Part shown: positions 1 through 8,369 of the stretch, one piece after another
How the letters are laid out: each line of letters starts with the position of its first letter
Numbering within the stretch: the stretch's first letter is position 1
Origin: DTCV01 sp964641155
GTDB lineage: Archaea > Thermoproteota > Thermoprotei_A > Sulfolobales > NBVN01
Reading direction: 5' to 3'
Assembly: GCA_964641155.1 (NCBI GenBank)
Contig: CAZXJO010000001.1
Location: 62,001 to 126,000, forward strand
Length of the DNA stretch: 64,000 nt
Translations under genes and position numbers: made by a program
The notes under the pieces: model-generated
The model's input: only the letters and a program-made list of their open reading frames with translations
The model's database searches: none
Told to the model about the DNA's origin: nothing

Positions 1-220
1 TTTATAACCCGTGAAGGAAGCTTCACGCATAAATCTTGACTGCGACCTTATGCAAATTTAGGCAGGATGATGGATTTTGAAACCTTGAATCGGTGTAGGG
101 TGAGGATTCCCTTCGAGGAAAATAAGTTTTCTACAACGTTGCGCTAAAATTATCAGCAAGGCCTCGTTGCTGGGTAGAAATTTAAAATCTTTCTTTTCAA
201 ACACTAGATAGGTCTACTTT

Positions 221-751
221 ATGGGCGAGTTAGCGTCTAGAAATGATTTGGATAAGTTCCTTTACTGTTCAGGTTTGGTTGAGGAAAGGGTTGCGAATGC
301 TTATGAGCATATTGCTGAGCTGGTGAGTGATAAGCTCATTAAGGGTCTTTTAGTTTTTATTGCGCGTGACTCCTTTAAGCATGCTGAGTGTTTTAGGGTT
401 ATCAGCGAATGGTTATCTGGGGTTATTGAGATTCACTTGGAAGAGTGTGGGGATATTTGGGGTGAAACTTGGAAGACTTCCATGGACGATGCTGAGAGAT
501 TTCTGAGTAAGAGTGCGGTAAACCCCGCGGAGCTCATCTCGCTGATAAAGGGGTTAATGAAGCTGGAGAGCTTTATTGCTGAAGAATATTTGATGGTAAT
601 GCATGTAAAATTGATTGAGTTAACGGCGGATGAAGCTAAGATAGATCTTGAAGAATTTAGGACAATTCTCAGATGGATAATTGATGATGAGAAGAGACAT
701 GAAGAGATTCTTAAAATGGTTGAGAAAGTGCTGGCCAGAAGGGAGAGATAA
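221..751 (+). CDS. Ferritin-like (rubrerythrin-type) four-helix protein
   Basis: The 176-residue protein is almost all helix and shows the repeated carboxylate/histidine pattern of ferritin-like diiron proteins: EERVANAYEHIA near residue 22, DSFKHAE near 50, an ESFIAEEY helix near 117 and DEKRHEEIL near 157. The spacing suggests four helices with glutamate and E-x-x-H ligands for two metals. No rubredoxin CxxC domain is present, so it is a bare ferritin-like domain. The family stores iron, handles peroxide or acts as an oxidase; which of these applies here cannot be told. A TATA-like AAATTTAAAATCT at 178-190 lies about 37 bases before the ATG, so it is probably a single gene with a very short leader. 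The next gene is convergent. Confidence 0.7.
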   Translation: MGELASRNDLDKFLYCSGLVEERVANAYEHIAELVSDKLIKGLLVFIARDSFKHAECFRVISEWLSGVIEIHLEECGDIWGETWKTSMDDAERFLSKSAVNPAELISLIKGLMKLESFIAEEYLMVMHVKLIELTADEAKIDLEEFRTILRWIIDDEKRHEEILKMVEKVLARRER

Positions 752-752
752 A

Positions 753-1196
753 TCAGCCAGTTTTCAGCTTTTCCCATTGCTCGACATCGCCGTCAACAAC
801 TCTAAAGAGTGGATTAGGCTCGATATCTTTAGGGTTTAAGCCTTTTAATTCTTCAAGCTTTTCCTTATCACGAATTTCAAGTTTTTTCAATAAGTGAGCG
901 AATTCAAACTCCAACTGCCCGCGGGTTACTGTCAAAACTCCTTGAAGCCTGATATCCCTTATTTTAGAGTAATCAAACGAATAACCTCTCCTCCTTGCTT
1001 CAAGATAAATTTGGAAGAGGTAAGCATCAATCAAATCGACCGGTTTCTCATACCCTTTAAATCTTAAAAGTTGGGGGTGATTACGGTAGCCCTTCGTCCT
1101 GCTCTCGAGAACTCGCTTAGCTAGAAGCCCCTCCCTCCAAACAGCAATTAAGCCAACACGGTCCAGATACTTGGGATGGATCGACCACAGCCTCAA
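753..1196 (-). CDS. Pyrimidine dimer DNA glycosylase-like protein
   Basis: This 147-residue protein begins MRLWSIHPKYLDRVGL and continues with a conserved KGYRNHPQLLRFK block near residue 35. That resembles archaeal and bacterial proteins annotated as pyrimidine-dimer glycosylase/endonuclease V (Pyr_excise family). Such enzymes cut the glycosidic bond at UV-induced dimers and nick the abasic site. The assignment is by recognition of the N-terminal block and length. The start is TTG at 1194-1196. A TATA-like ATTTAAATTTAA at about 1231-1242 on the same strand is suitably placed. It converges on the ferritin-like gene with a one-base gap. Confidence 0.65.
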   Translation of the reverse strand: MRLWSIHPKYLDRVGLIAVWREGLLAKRVLESRTKGYRNHPQLLRFKGYEKPVDLIDAYLFQIYLEARRRGYSFDYSKIRDIRLQGVLTVTRGQLEFEFAHLLKKLEIRDKEKLEELKGLNPKDIEPNPLFRVVDGDVEQWEKLKTG

Positions 1197-1524
1197 CTAA
1201 ACATCCTCAGATACGACCGAAGATGTGCGCGCATTTAAATTTAACGTGGTTTTTAATTTGATTAAAATACATGTCAATGACATCTTTAAGAATATCGTGA
1301 CCCCTTTTATTGATAGCGTCATCGCCCCGTCCATGCATTCGAATGATTAATTCCGTGCCTAGAAGTTTTAAAGGACGAGATAACAGGTCACTACCCTGGA
1401 GTCCTGTAGCTTAGATCAATTCCGAAAACGTTTCTCAAAAGGAGATGGCAACTCGTAAACTTTGAGGGTAGTGCGGCTGAACTTCTGGATTATTTGGCTA
1501 TATGAACGTGTTATTGGGTGCGGG
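1197..1524. other. Intergenic region without a recognisable gene
   Basis: About 330 bases separate two minus-strand genes. The left end holds the likely promoter of the glycosylase gene (ATTTAAATTTAA near 1231-1242). The remainder has no reading frame with convincing codon use, and no tRNA or C/D-box pattern that I recognise. A small unrecognised RNA cannot be excluded. Confidence 0.4.
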
Positions 1525-1788
1525 CTACCGCGTAAGTGACATCTTAATGTATGAGACCCTTTTCCTGCCGCCGTAGTACTCACTCCCTATCTCAACGCCT
1601 TCTAATTTAACGGACTCACCTAACCTATCCCTAACCGCGTTGTATACTGCTATTGCTTTACTTATATTGCTTCCCTTACCTTTGAGCACCACCTTCTTAA
1701 TACCTTGATTGAAGAGTATAATTATTGAGAGAACGTAATCGCTTAAAGGCCTGCTACCTATTGAGACAACACCTTCCTCACTGCTCAA
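1525..1788 (-). CDS. alba: Alba DNA/RNA-binding chromatin protein
   Basis: The 87-residue protein matches Alba in length and pattern. It has an N-terminal strand with a VSIGSRPLSDYV block, a basic VLKGKGSNISKAIAVYNAVRD segment around residues 34-53, and a C-terminal beta hairpin rich in basic residues (YYGGRKRVSYIKM). Alba dimers coat DNA and RNA in most archaea, and the KGKGSNISKA lysines correspond to the nucleic-acid-binding site that is acetylated in some species. The start is TTG at 1786-1788; an A/T-rich TTTTTAAG about 25 bases upstream fits a leaderless transcript. The gene stands alone. Confidence 0.85.
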   Translation of the reverse strand: MSSEEGVVSIGSRPLSDYVLSIIILFNQGIKKVVLKGKGSNISKAIAVYNAVRDRLGESVKLEGVEIGSEYYGGRKRVSYIKMSLTR

Positions 1789-1933
1789 TATTTAAACACC
1801 TTACTTAAAAATTGATTGCCGACGTTTTAAACTTAATTTCACCCAATCGTTCTCTAGTTGAGCCGCTTAGCAAAACGTTTTAACTTTGTTCAAGTATATG
1901 GAGTTATGTGGTAAGTTGAAAGCTTAGGTGATT

Positions 1934-3580
1934 ATGATTAACCCATACGTGGTGAGGACCAGGAAATGGCTTGATGATGAGGAATTCAAGGAAGTGTTAA
2001 GCATTGCTGATTATTTGGGAAGGGATGAGGGTGTCTCAAACTTCAGTTTAAACCTAAACAAGATCTTAAGGAACGGCTACGAAGTGGATGACGTCATAGA
2101 CATCCTTGAAAAGCATGACTTCACATACACAGGCGAGTTAGTGGATGCCCTGACCAAGCAGTTGGCAGGGAGGGACAACCTCTCAGTGGAACTGGAACTA
2201 GAGAACGGCTCAATCATAATGCACCCTAACAAGTACTTAGGAAGCATATACGATAAGATCAGGAATTACGTGGTCTACAATAGGCGTTCGAAGGCGTTTA
2301 AAGTGGTGCCGTGCTACCTCTTCACAGTAATTAAAACCCTTTCAGACCTAGGGGTTAGGGTCGTCAACAGGACGGACCTGCGGGAATCTCAACCACTGCC
2401 TGTCAGGTTAGAGTTTAAGGGGGAGTTGAGGGACTACCAACGGGAAGCGCTTAATAGCTGGTCATTAAACTCCCATCGAGGTATAATAGCATTACCCACA
2501 GGCTCTGGTAAGACAGTCATAGGTATCGCCGCACTTGCAGCCCTAAACGAGAGGGCTCTAATAGTAGCGTACACCAAGGACCAACTCACCCAGTGGAGGG
2601 ACAGCATAATAAAGTTTACGAACGCATCACCTGCCCTCATTGGTATGTACTACAGCGAGGAGAAGAAGGTAGCACCAATAACCTTAACTACGTACCAAAC
2701 CGCCTTCAAGTACGTCTCGGAACTGATGAAGTACTACACGTTCCTACTTATTGACGAAGTTCACCACTTACCGGCTGAGAAGTTCAAACATATAGCGCTT
2801 AACTCAACGGCCCCGCACAGGATGGGTCTTTCAGCAACCCCCTACAGGGAGGACGGGAAACACACAATGCTCTTCCCCTTGATGGGAGGGGTCGTGTATC
2901 ATAAGACACCAGCTGAGTTGTCTGAGAGGGGCTTCCTAGCACCCTACGAGGTAATAACGGTGTATGTCAAACTAACAGATGATGAGAGGAAGAAGTACTT
3001 AGAACTCCTTAGGAGGTATAGGGCCTTGGTTGGTGGCCGTAGGTTTGAGGACGTACTAAAGGCAGCTAAGAACGGAGACCACACCGCCCTAGAAGCCCTT
3101 AAAATCCATACGTCGATAAAGCTCTTAGTGCAGAAGTCCAAGAACAAGGTGAGGAAGGCCGAAGAGATAATCAAGTCGGAACTAAGTAAGGGTAATAAGG
3201 TAATAGTGTTCGCGCATTACGTGGACCTCGCGGAGGAGATAGCTAATAGTGTGGGAGCCCTCTTACTCACCGGGGATGTGGATAAGTGGAAGAGGGACTT
3301 AATCCTGAACAAGTTCAGGGAGATGAGGAGCGGTGCGTTAGTAGTCACGACGGTAGGTGATGAAGGCCTCGACATACCGGATGCCTCGGTCGGCGTATTA
3401 GTTGCTGGAACAGGTTCTAGGAGGCAGTTCGTACAGCGTTTGGGGAGATTGCTGAGGCCTAAAGAAGGTAAGAGGGCAGTGCTGTATGAGATAGTTGTGA
3501 AGGGTACCAGTGAGGAACTTCAGTCAAAGAGGCGTAAGACCACCGAGTTAGATTTAGATCTCGAAGATCAGCAGGAATAA
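1934..3580 (+). CDS. xpb: XPB/Ssl2-type superfamily 2 DNA helicase
   Basis: An SF2 helicase of about 548 residues. Motif I is LPTGSGKT near residue 188, motif II is LIDEVHHLPAEKF near 275 (DEVH box), motif III is GLSATPYR near 300, and the C-terminal RecA domain ends with the arginine-finger motif QRLGRLLRPKEG near 515. The roughly 170-residue N-terminal region corresponds to the damage-recognition part of archaeal XPB. XPB unwinds DNA in repair or transcription contexts. Many archaea pair it with the nuclease Bax1; no Bax1-like gene lies beside it here. I chose the ATG at 1934, preceded by AGGTGA; an in-frame GTG lies at 1928. Its last 13 bases overlap the convergent next gene. Confidence 0.88.
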   Translation: MINPYVVRTRKWLDDEEFKEVLSIADYLGRDEGVSNFSLNLNKILRNGYEVDDVIDILEKHDFTYTGELVDALTKQLAGRDNLSVELELENGSIIMHPNKYLGSIYDKIRNYVVYNRRSKAFKVVPCYLFTVIKTLSDLGVRVVNRTDLRESQPLPVRLEFKGELRDYQREALNSWSLNSHRGIIALPTGSGKTVIGIAALAALNERALIVAYTKDQLTQWRDSIIKFTNASPALIGMYYSEEKKVAPITLTTYQTAFKYVSELMKYYTFLLIDEVHHLPAEKFKHIALNSTAPHRMGLSATPYREDGKHTMLFPLMGGVVYHKTPAELSERGFLAPYEVITVYVKLTDDERKKYLELLRRYRALVGGRRFEDVLKAAKNGDHTALEALKIHTSIKLLVQKSKNKVRKAEEIIKSELSKGNKVIVFAHYVDLAEEIANSVGALLLTGDVDKWKRDLILNKFREMRSGALVVTTVGDEGLDIPDASVGVLVAGTGSRRQFVQRLGRLLRPKEGKRAVLYEIVVKGTSEELQSKRRKTTELDLDLEDQQE

Positions 3581-4275
3581 ATCAACGCACGTACTAAGAA
3601 CTCATCCAGCAAGTCCAAGCCGCCGGTAAATACTAGGGAGTTGTTAGGCATCTCTAAAACCAAGTACTTGGAGTCAACGTATACTAATGGCTTCCCGTAC
3701 GTTAGGATCTTCCTCAACCCCTGAACATCAACTACAAGTCCCTGAAAATCCTTGAAGCCTACACCATAAACGAGTAAGTGGTCTCTGAAGTAATATCTTA
3801 AACGGCCCCTTATACCTTCCCTGCTCAGCTGGTCAACGGACCTCAGATCCACTACGTACCTCACCTTAAGCATCAGCTCGTTGAACATATCTAGGTCTAA
3901 ACACCTATCGCAGGAGATTAACACACAGCCGCATGTGTCCTTAACGACTTCACTTACGTCACCAACCTTCAACACATCCACGTTTAACTTTTGGAGGGTT
4001 GCCAGGGAATCATCAGTGAGTGCGGATACAGTTGAAGGTAACTCCTTACATTCAACCCAGGAGTCATCAGCTACCTCATATATCGAGACACCAAAATCAC
4101 GAAGTCGATCTGATAGTTCCCCCCTCCCTTCATAGCTGATGAAGAAAGAAAGCGGTGGGGCTATCACAGTCCTCCTCACCCTCCCCAACAACACAGTAAC
4201 AGCAGAGGTCCTCAGGTTAACCAGCGGCTTCAACCTCCCCCTGCTTAGGTTGAGATACCTTATCAACTCAATCAA
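3568..4275 (-). CDS. Unknown protein convergent with XPB
   Basis: I do not recognise this 235-residue protein. It has repeated alternating hydrophobic strands (VLLGRVRR, CGCVLISCDRCLD near residue 122, LVYGVGF, LVVDVQGL, LVYVDSKYLVLEM), suggesting an alpha/beta fold. The five cysteines near residues 117-127 (CGCVLISCDRC) are notable but do not form a standard zinc finger. The first usable start is TTG at 4273-4275, yet the frame stays open and protein-like for about 30 more codons upstream without ATG, GTG or TTG, down to a stop near 4376. An ATT near 4345-4347 is a possible non-standard start. It overlaps the 3' end of the helicase gene tail to tail. Confidence 0.55.
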   Translation of the reverse strand: MIELIRYLNLSRGRLKPLVNLRTSAVTVLLGRVRRTVIAPPLSFFISYEGRGELSDRLRDFGVSIYEVADDSWVECKELPSTVSALTDDSLATLQKLNVDVLKVGDVSEVVKDTCGCVLISCDRCLDLDMFNELMLKVRYVVDLRSVDQLSREGIRGRLRYYFRDHLLVYGVGFKDFQGLVVDVQGLRKILTYGKPLVYVDSKYLVLEMPNNSLVFTGGLDLLDEFLVRALIYSC

Positions 4276-4512
4276 CGGTTCTAAGCTGTAGTCGTTAGGA
4301 ATGAGGAGTAGGTAACCTTCACTTACTAAAGCCTTCCGGCCACTAATCCCAACACACCCGAACCAATGGTTAAATCAGTTCTCAAAGTTTAAATAGTCAC
4401 CTATTTGACAGGGTTAAGGATTTTACCCCCTCCGCAGTTAATAAATTGTGTGATGAAACTCGTAAGGGTTGATCGAATGAACGTAACCAGGCTTCTGAGC
4501 TAGGAAGAACGG

Positions 4513-5160
4513 TCATGTAAAGTCTTCTAAAGTCCTACCACGCTTCCTCAACCTCTTAACGGTCTTCCAACTCAGCCTGACTACTGATGGCAGGGAACTC
4601 CTAGACGCCAAGAGCTCCTCAACCCACTTAACTGTCCTAGGGTCTGAAGGGTAACCGCTGCCGAAATCACCGTAAAAACTCCTCAGGTAATCAATGCACT
4701 TATCCCTTAGGACCTTCGCTACTATGCTGGCCGCTGCGACAGCTACGTACTTCTCGTCTGCCTTATATTCGACGACTAGCTTAACGTTCTTACGTATCAA
4801 GCCGGCCAACGAATTAACTACCTTCTGAGTATCTGATATAGAATCAATGTAAATCTCGGAAGGCTCCACGCCCAACGCATATGCAGCTCTGACCGATTCC
4901 CTAATAGCGTTAACGAACAACGAATTGATGTTGTTTGAATCTATCAAATCCGGTGGGAACCTCTTAACGAAGACATACTTTGAGTACGAAACCACCACAC
5001 CGAAGAGTTTAGCCCTGGTGGTGGGAGACAACTTCTTACTATCCCTTACTCCGAGCTCGGCTAATGTAGTTAAGTCCTCACTACCCAAAGCTACTGCAGC
5101 TACGAACATATCCCCGATCAGGGATCCCCTACCAGCTTCGTCAACACCTAATACGAGCAA
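4513..5160 (-). CDS. rnhB: Ribonuclease HII
   Basis: RNase HII removes RNA primers and single ribonucleotides from DNA. The N-terminal GVDEAGRGSLIG carries the first catalytic Asp-Glu pair, DSKKLS follows near residue 45, YIDSISD supplies another acidic residue, and KADEKYVAVAAASIVAKV near 138 is the conserved fourth block. A GSGYPSDPRT motif near 180 completes the family. I chose the TTG at 5158-5160, which gives MLVLGVDEAGRG, the usual family start, and 215 residues. A longer frame to 5202 would add residues unlike the family, and a TTTAATT element near 5190 fits a promoter for the shorter form. Confidence 0.92.
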   Translation of the reverse strand: MLVLGVDEAGRGSLIGDMFVAAVALGSEDLTTLAELGVRDSKKLSPTTRAKLFGVVVSYSKYVFVKRFPPDLIDSNNINSLFVNAIRESVRAAYALGVEPSEIYIDSISDTQKVVNSLAGLIRKNVKLVVEYKADEKYVAVAAASIVAKVLRDKCIDYLRSFYGDFGSGYPSDPRTVKWVEELLASRSSLPSVVRLSWKTVKRLRKRGRTLEDFT

Positions 5161-5261
5161 GCACCATACCCAGTTAAGATAGACTTTGCTGGAATTAAAC
5201 ATTAGTTATGTGCAGCTAATAGTTAAACCGCCGCACGTTCGACGTTGGCATCGACCGCTGC

Positions 5262-5430
5262 GTTCCGTTCCTAGTATAGCATTTACTTCCATCACTTCTT
5301 CATTTCATGGGCTTCCGCCGTGAACAGGTGAAGCCCACATCACGGGCGTAGGTCTAAGGCACCTCCAAGAACAACCATCACCACGTCAGTAAACAAACCT
5401 CACGCAACACAAAACAGCTTCGTAACCTCC
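5262..5430 (-). repeat. Dispersed 160-170 bp structured repeat, copy 1
   Basis: This is the first of three near-identical copies in the window; the others are at 40130-40292 and 61564-61729 on the plus strand. Read on the minus strand it begins near GGTTACGAAGCTG, has a core of about 140 bases that differs at only a few positions between copies, and contains a hairpin with seven-base arms GGGCTTC and GAAGCCC around a 14-base loop. After the core come a more diverged GAAGTGATGG and a TAGGAACGGA tail. No intact reading frame crosses it. It could be a relic or miniature end of an insertion sequence, or a repeated non-coding RNA. It fills the intergenic space between rnhB and the divergent GTPase gene. 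Confidence 0.85.
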
Positions 5431-5478
5431 AGCTGTAAAGTATTTAGTTTATGATGCTTAACACCTTGTGGAGGAGTG

Positions 5479-6675
5479 ATGGTCACTAACCTTCCTGCCG
5501 AAGCTAAGGCTAAGTGGGTGAAGTATTCGGACGCTAAGACACCTGAGGAGAAGCTGAAAGCGCTTCAGGAGTTCTTATCGGCCATACCTAAACACAAAGG
5601 CACTGAGAACCTGGTCTACTGGGTTAAGAGGAGGATGGCCGAGCTGAGGGAGGAGATCGAGGAAAAGAAGTCTAAAAAGATTGGGGGAGGAGGTCCATCC
5701 TTCTTCATAGAAAAGGAAGGGGCAGCTCAGGTAGTTATCTTGGGGATGCCTTCAAGCGGTAAGAGCTCGATCTTAAGCAGACTGACGAACGCGAAACCCC
5801 AGATAGGCGATGCACCCTTCACTACTAAGTTCCCAGTTCCAGGTATGCTCATCTATGAGGACGTACAGTTCCAGCTAGTTGAGGCACCTGCCATAGTTAA
5901 GGGGATCTCAGAAGGTGCTATATGGTGGGGGCCACGTGTTCTGGGGCTCGCAAGGAATGCCGACGCCTTGATGGTGGTAGTGGACCTGAGTAATGAGCCC
6001 CTACACCAACTTGAAATCGTAATTAAGGAATTAGGTGAGGCAGGTGTATACGTAACTAAGCCTAAGGGTTATGCAGTGATTGAGAGGTCTAAGGCGTATC
6101 AAAAAGTTGTGGTCATAACCCTAGGTAAGCTCGTAGACTGCACCTTAGATGATGTCAAGAAGTTATTGGAGTCCTATAGAATATACAATGCTTTAGTGAA
6201 GATATACGGCGAAGTAACCTTGGAAGATGTGGAGAAGAGCATCCTCGAGAATGTGACTTACAAACCCACCATAATCATAGCCAATAAATCGGACCTAGTC
6301 GACGAGTACGACCTTAACAACTTCTTGGGAAACGTTAAAGCATCTTACCCGTCAATACCGATTGTAGTGACGTCTGCTAGGACAGGCTATGGGTTGGGCG
6401 AGATCCCTAAGCAACTCTTCAAGATCCTCAACATAATAAGGATCTACGCCAAGGAACCTAACAGCGAATCGCCCTCACCTAAACCCCTCATACTTAAGGG
6501 TGGTGCAACAGTTTCTGAAGCCGTAAAACAACTGAGAAGTGAGTTACTTCAATACTTCAAGTATGCTAGGATTTGGGGTCCATCAGCCAAATACCCTGGC
6601 GAGAGGGTTGGGTTGGAACATAAGTTAATGGACGGCGACATAATCGAAATCCACACGAGGATCAAAGCCATTTAA
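5479..6675 (+). CDS. OBG/DRG-like GTPase with C-terminal TGS domain
   Basis: A GTPase of about 398 residues with a charged N-terminal helical region of about 75 residues, a G domain and a C-terminal TGS domain. G1 is GMPSSGKSS near residue 92, G4 is NKSD near 274 and a G5-like TSAR follows near 302. The TGS segment ends GDIIEIHTR. The family binds ribosomes or RNA. Unusually, the G3 motif expected as DxPG reads VEAPAI (near 135), so the usual aspartate and glycine are missing. The ATG at 5479 follows GGAGG; an in-frame GTG at 5476 is less likely. A TATA-like AGTATTTAGTTTA lies near 5440. Confidence 0.8.
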   Translation: MVTNLPAEAKAKWVKYSDAKTPEEKLKALQEFLSAIPKHKGTENLVYWVKRRMAELREEIEEKKSKKIGGGGPSFFIEKEGAAQVVILGMPSSGKSSILSRLTNAKPQIGDAPFTTKFPVPGMLIYEDVQFQLVEAPAIVKGISEGAIWWGPRVLGLARNADALMVVVDLSNEPLHQLEIVIKELGEAGVYVTKPKGYAVIERSKAYQKVVVITLGKLVDCTLDDVKKLLESYRIYNALVKIYGEVTLEDVEKSILENVTYKPTIIIANKSDLVDEYDLNNFLGNVKASYPSIPIVVTSARTGYGLGEIPKQLFKILNIIRIYAKEPNSESPSPKPLILKGGATVSEAVKQLRSELLQYFKYARIWGPSAKYPGERVGLEHKLMDGDIIEIHTRIKAI

Positions 6676-6752
6676 GATCCGTTAGAGATTACCATTAGGA
6701 TATAAGGCACTGATCAGCTAAATTATTTGGATACTACCACAGGGTAGGGCTC

Positions 6753-7265
6753 ATGAGTAACTTAGTACATTGTGAGATATGTGGCACCACGATTGAGAGG
6801 AGATCGTCGAAGATAGTTTACGTTGAAGGGGCTAAACTTATTTTATGTCCATCATGTTATGCGAAAATGAATAAGAAACTGACCTCGGAGCCCATTAAGA
6901 CGCAGATGGAGGTTAAGAAAGCTACATCACCTAACATTCAAAGAACCTCGAGACCTAAGGATGTTGTTAGGGATGAGTACGAGGTAGTAGATGACTTCGC
7001 AGCCAGGATAAAGAACGCTCGCGAGACCCTTGGATGGAGTCATAAAGTGCTGGCAGAAGCGGTGAGGGAGAGTGAGAACGTCATTAAACGCCTGGAAAGC
7101 GGTAGGTTAGTTCCCACGATAGAGTTAGCAAGGAAGCTTGAGAAAGTCCTAAACATAAAGTTGCTTGAGCCTGTCATCGAAAAAAATGATTACGTAGTAA
7201 CTGATAAGAAGTTATCTAAAGAGCTCACGCTAGGTGATATAGTTAACATAAGGGAGAAGAAGTAG
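6753..7265 (+). CDS. Archaeal multiprotein bridging factor 1 (aMBF1)
   Basis: The 170-residue protein has an N-terminal zinc ribbon (CEICGTTIE, residues 8-11, and CPSC near 32), a variable linker, and a C-terminal helix-turn-helix of the Xre/MBF1 type (DDFAARIKNARETLGWSH near 85, then an LAEAVRESENVIKRLESGR block). aMBF1 is a conserved archaeal protein that bridges transcription factors and TBP in eukaryotic relatives and associates with ribosomes in archaea. It is followed 12 bases later by hflX and is probably the first gene of a five-gene operon ending with the cytosine methyltransferase. Confidence 0.9.
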   Translation: MSNLVHCEICGTTIERRSSKIVYVEGAKLILCPSCYAKMNKKLTSEPIKTQMEVKKATSPNIQRTSRPKDVVRDEYEVVDDFAARIKNARETLGWSHKVLAEAVRESENVIKRLESGRLVPTIELARKLEKVLNIKLLEPVIEKNDYVVTDKKLSKELTLGDIVNIREKK

Positions 7266-7277
7266 GTACCCGACTTT

Positions 7278-8369
7278 ATGAACAGCTGTAACGTCTTAGT
7301 AGTCGCTCTAGATGAGGACCTGGATGAGGTTAAGGCGTTAGTTAAGACCTTAGGCCTAAACATCGTGGGAGAAGTAGTTGTTAAGAACGGGAAAAGTAGT
7401 AGTAACTACTACTTAAGCAGGGGTAAGTTAGGCCTCCTGAAAAAACTCATATCCGATCACCAAGTTGGTAAGGTATACGTATACGATGAGTTGAAGCCCA
7501 GGCAACTGATAAACCTTACTAAGGAGTTGAAGGTCAGCATATCGGATAGGGTTGGACTCATACTTGAGATCTTCGCACTGCATGCAGGTTCCAGGGAGGC
7601 CAAACTCCAAATAGAGATGTTAAGGTTAAAGCACGAGTTGCCGTTGATTAAGGAGTGGGTACGCAGGGCTAAGCTGGGAGAGCTGCCCGGATTCCTCGGG
7701 CCTGGTGGATACGCAACCGACGCGTACTACTACAGCGTGAGGAGGAGGTTTGCGAGGATCAAGGAAGAGCTTCAAAGGCTTAGGGATAGGAGGAACTTAG
7801 AGAGGGTTAAGAGGTCTAGCTACGGCTTCCCGCAGGTGGCCATATCCGGCTACACTAACGCCGGGAAAACGACGTTATTCAACACATTAACAAATGAGAG
7901 TAAACCTGTTGGTAGGGGTATGTTCACGACTATATCGCCTAAGGTTAAAGGCGCATTAATTAATGGTAGGAAAGTGATCTTCGTGGACACCGTCGGATTC
8001 ATTAGGAAGGTACCTGCAGATGTTATAGAGGCTTTCTACGCAACCCTTGAGGAAATTGCTGAGTCAGACCTAACAGTGCTCCTACTTGACTCCGCTGAGG
8101 ACCTGAACGTGATAACCGATAAGTTGAAGGCGTCATTAGAGGTCTTAAACAGGATTGGCTACGTAGGCAAACCGATAATAGTCGCGCTGAACAAGATCGA
8201 TTCCATAAGTGATGAGGAGGGACTGAGCATGAAACTAGGGGCTGTGGAGGACTTTCTGAGCAACAACTATAAGTGGGAGTGGAGGGTGATACCGCTCTCA
8301 GCCCTCAAGCAAATAAACCTAGACCTCCTCAAGGAAAGCATCTCAGAGCTCGTCACGGGGGTACCATGA
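7278..8369 (+). CDS. hflX: HflX ribosome-associated GTPase
   Basis: HflX splits or rescues stalled ribosomes. The 363-residue protein has the family's N-terminal domain, a coiled helical GPGGYATD segment near residue 138 that is diagnostic for HflX, and a G domain: G1 SGYTNAGKTTLFN near 193, a TTISP switch I near 217, G3 DTVGFIRKVP near 235 and G4 ALNKIDS near 298. The family glycine loop and IEMLRLKHELP helix are present. It starts at ATG 7278, shortly after the MBF1 gene, and its stop codon overlaps the next start as ATGA, indicating translational coupling. Confidence 0.93.
   Translation: MNSCNVLVVALDEDLDEVKALVKTLGLNIVGEVVVKNGKSSSNYYLSRGKLGLLKKLISDHQVGKVYVYDELKPRQLINLTKELKVSISDRVGLILEIFALHAGSREAKLQIEMLRLKHELPLIKEWVRRAKLGELPGFLGPGGYATDAYYYSVRRRFARIKEELQRLRDRRNLERVKRSSYGFPQVAISGYTNAGKTTLFNTLTNESKPVGRGMFTTISPKVKGALINGRKVIFVDTVGFIRKVPADVIEAFYATLEEIAESDLTVLLLDSAEDLNVITDKLKASLEVLNRIGYVGKPIIVALNKIDSISDEEGLSMKLGAVEDFLSNNYKWEWRVIPLSALKQINLDLLKESISELVTGVP

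Noticed and set aside
1197..1524. A small RNA or a short gene in the gap
   Set aside because: No cloverleaf, C/D boxes or credible frame could be seen.
5262..5430. Repeats as a CRISPR array or a terminal inverted repeat transposon
   Set aside because: The three copies lie tens of kilobases apart, no regular spacers or cas genes exist, and no transposase frame lies between or beside them.
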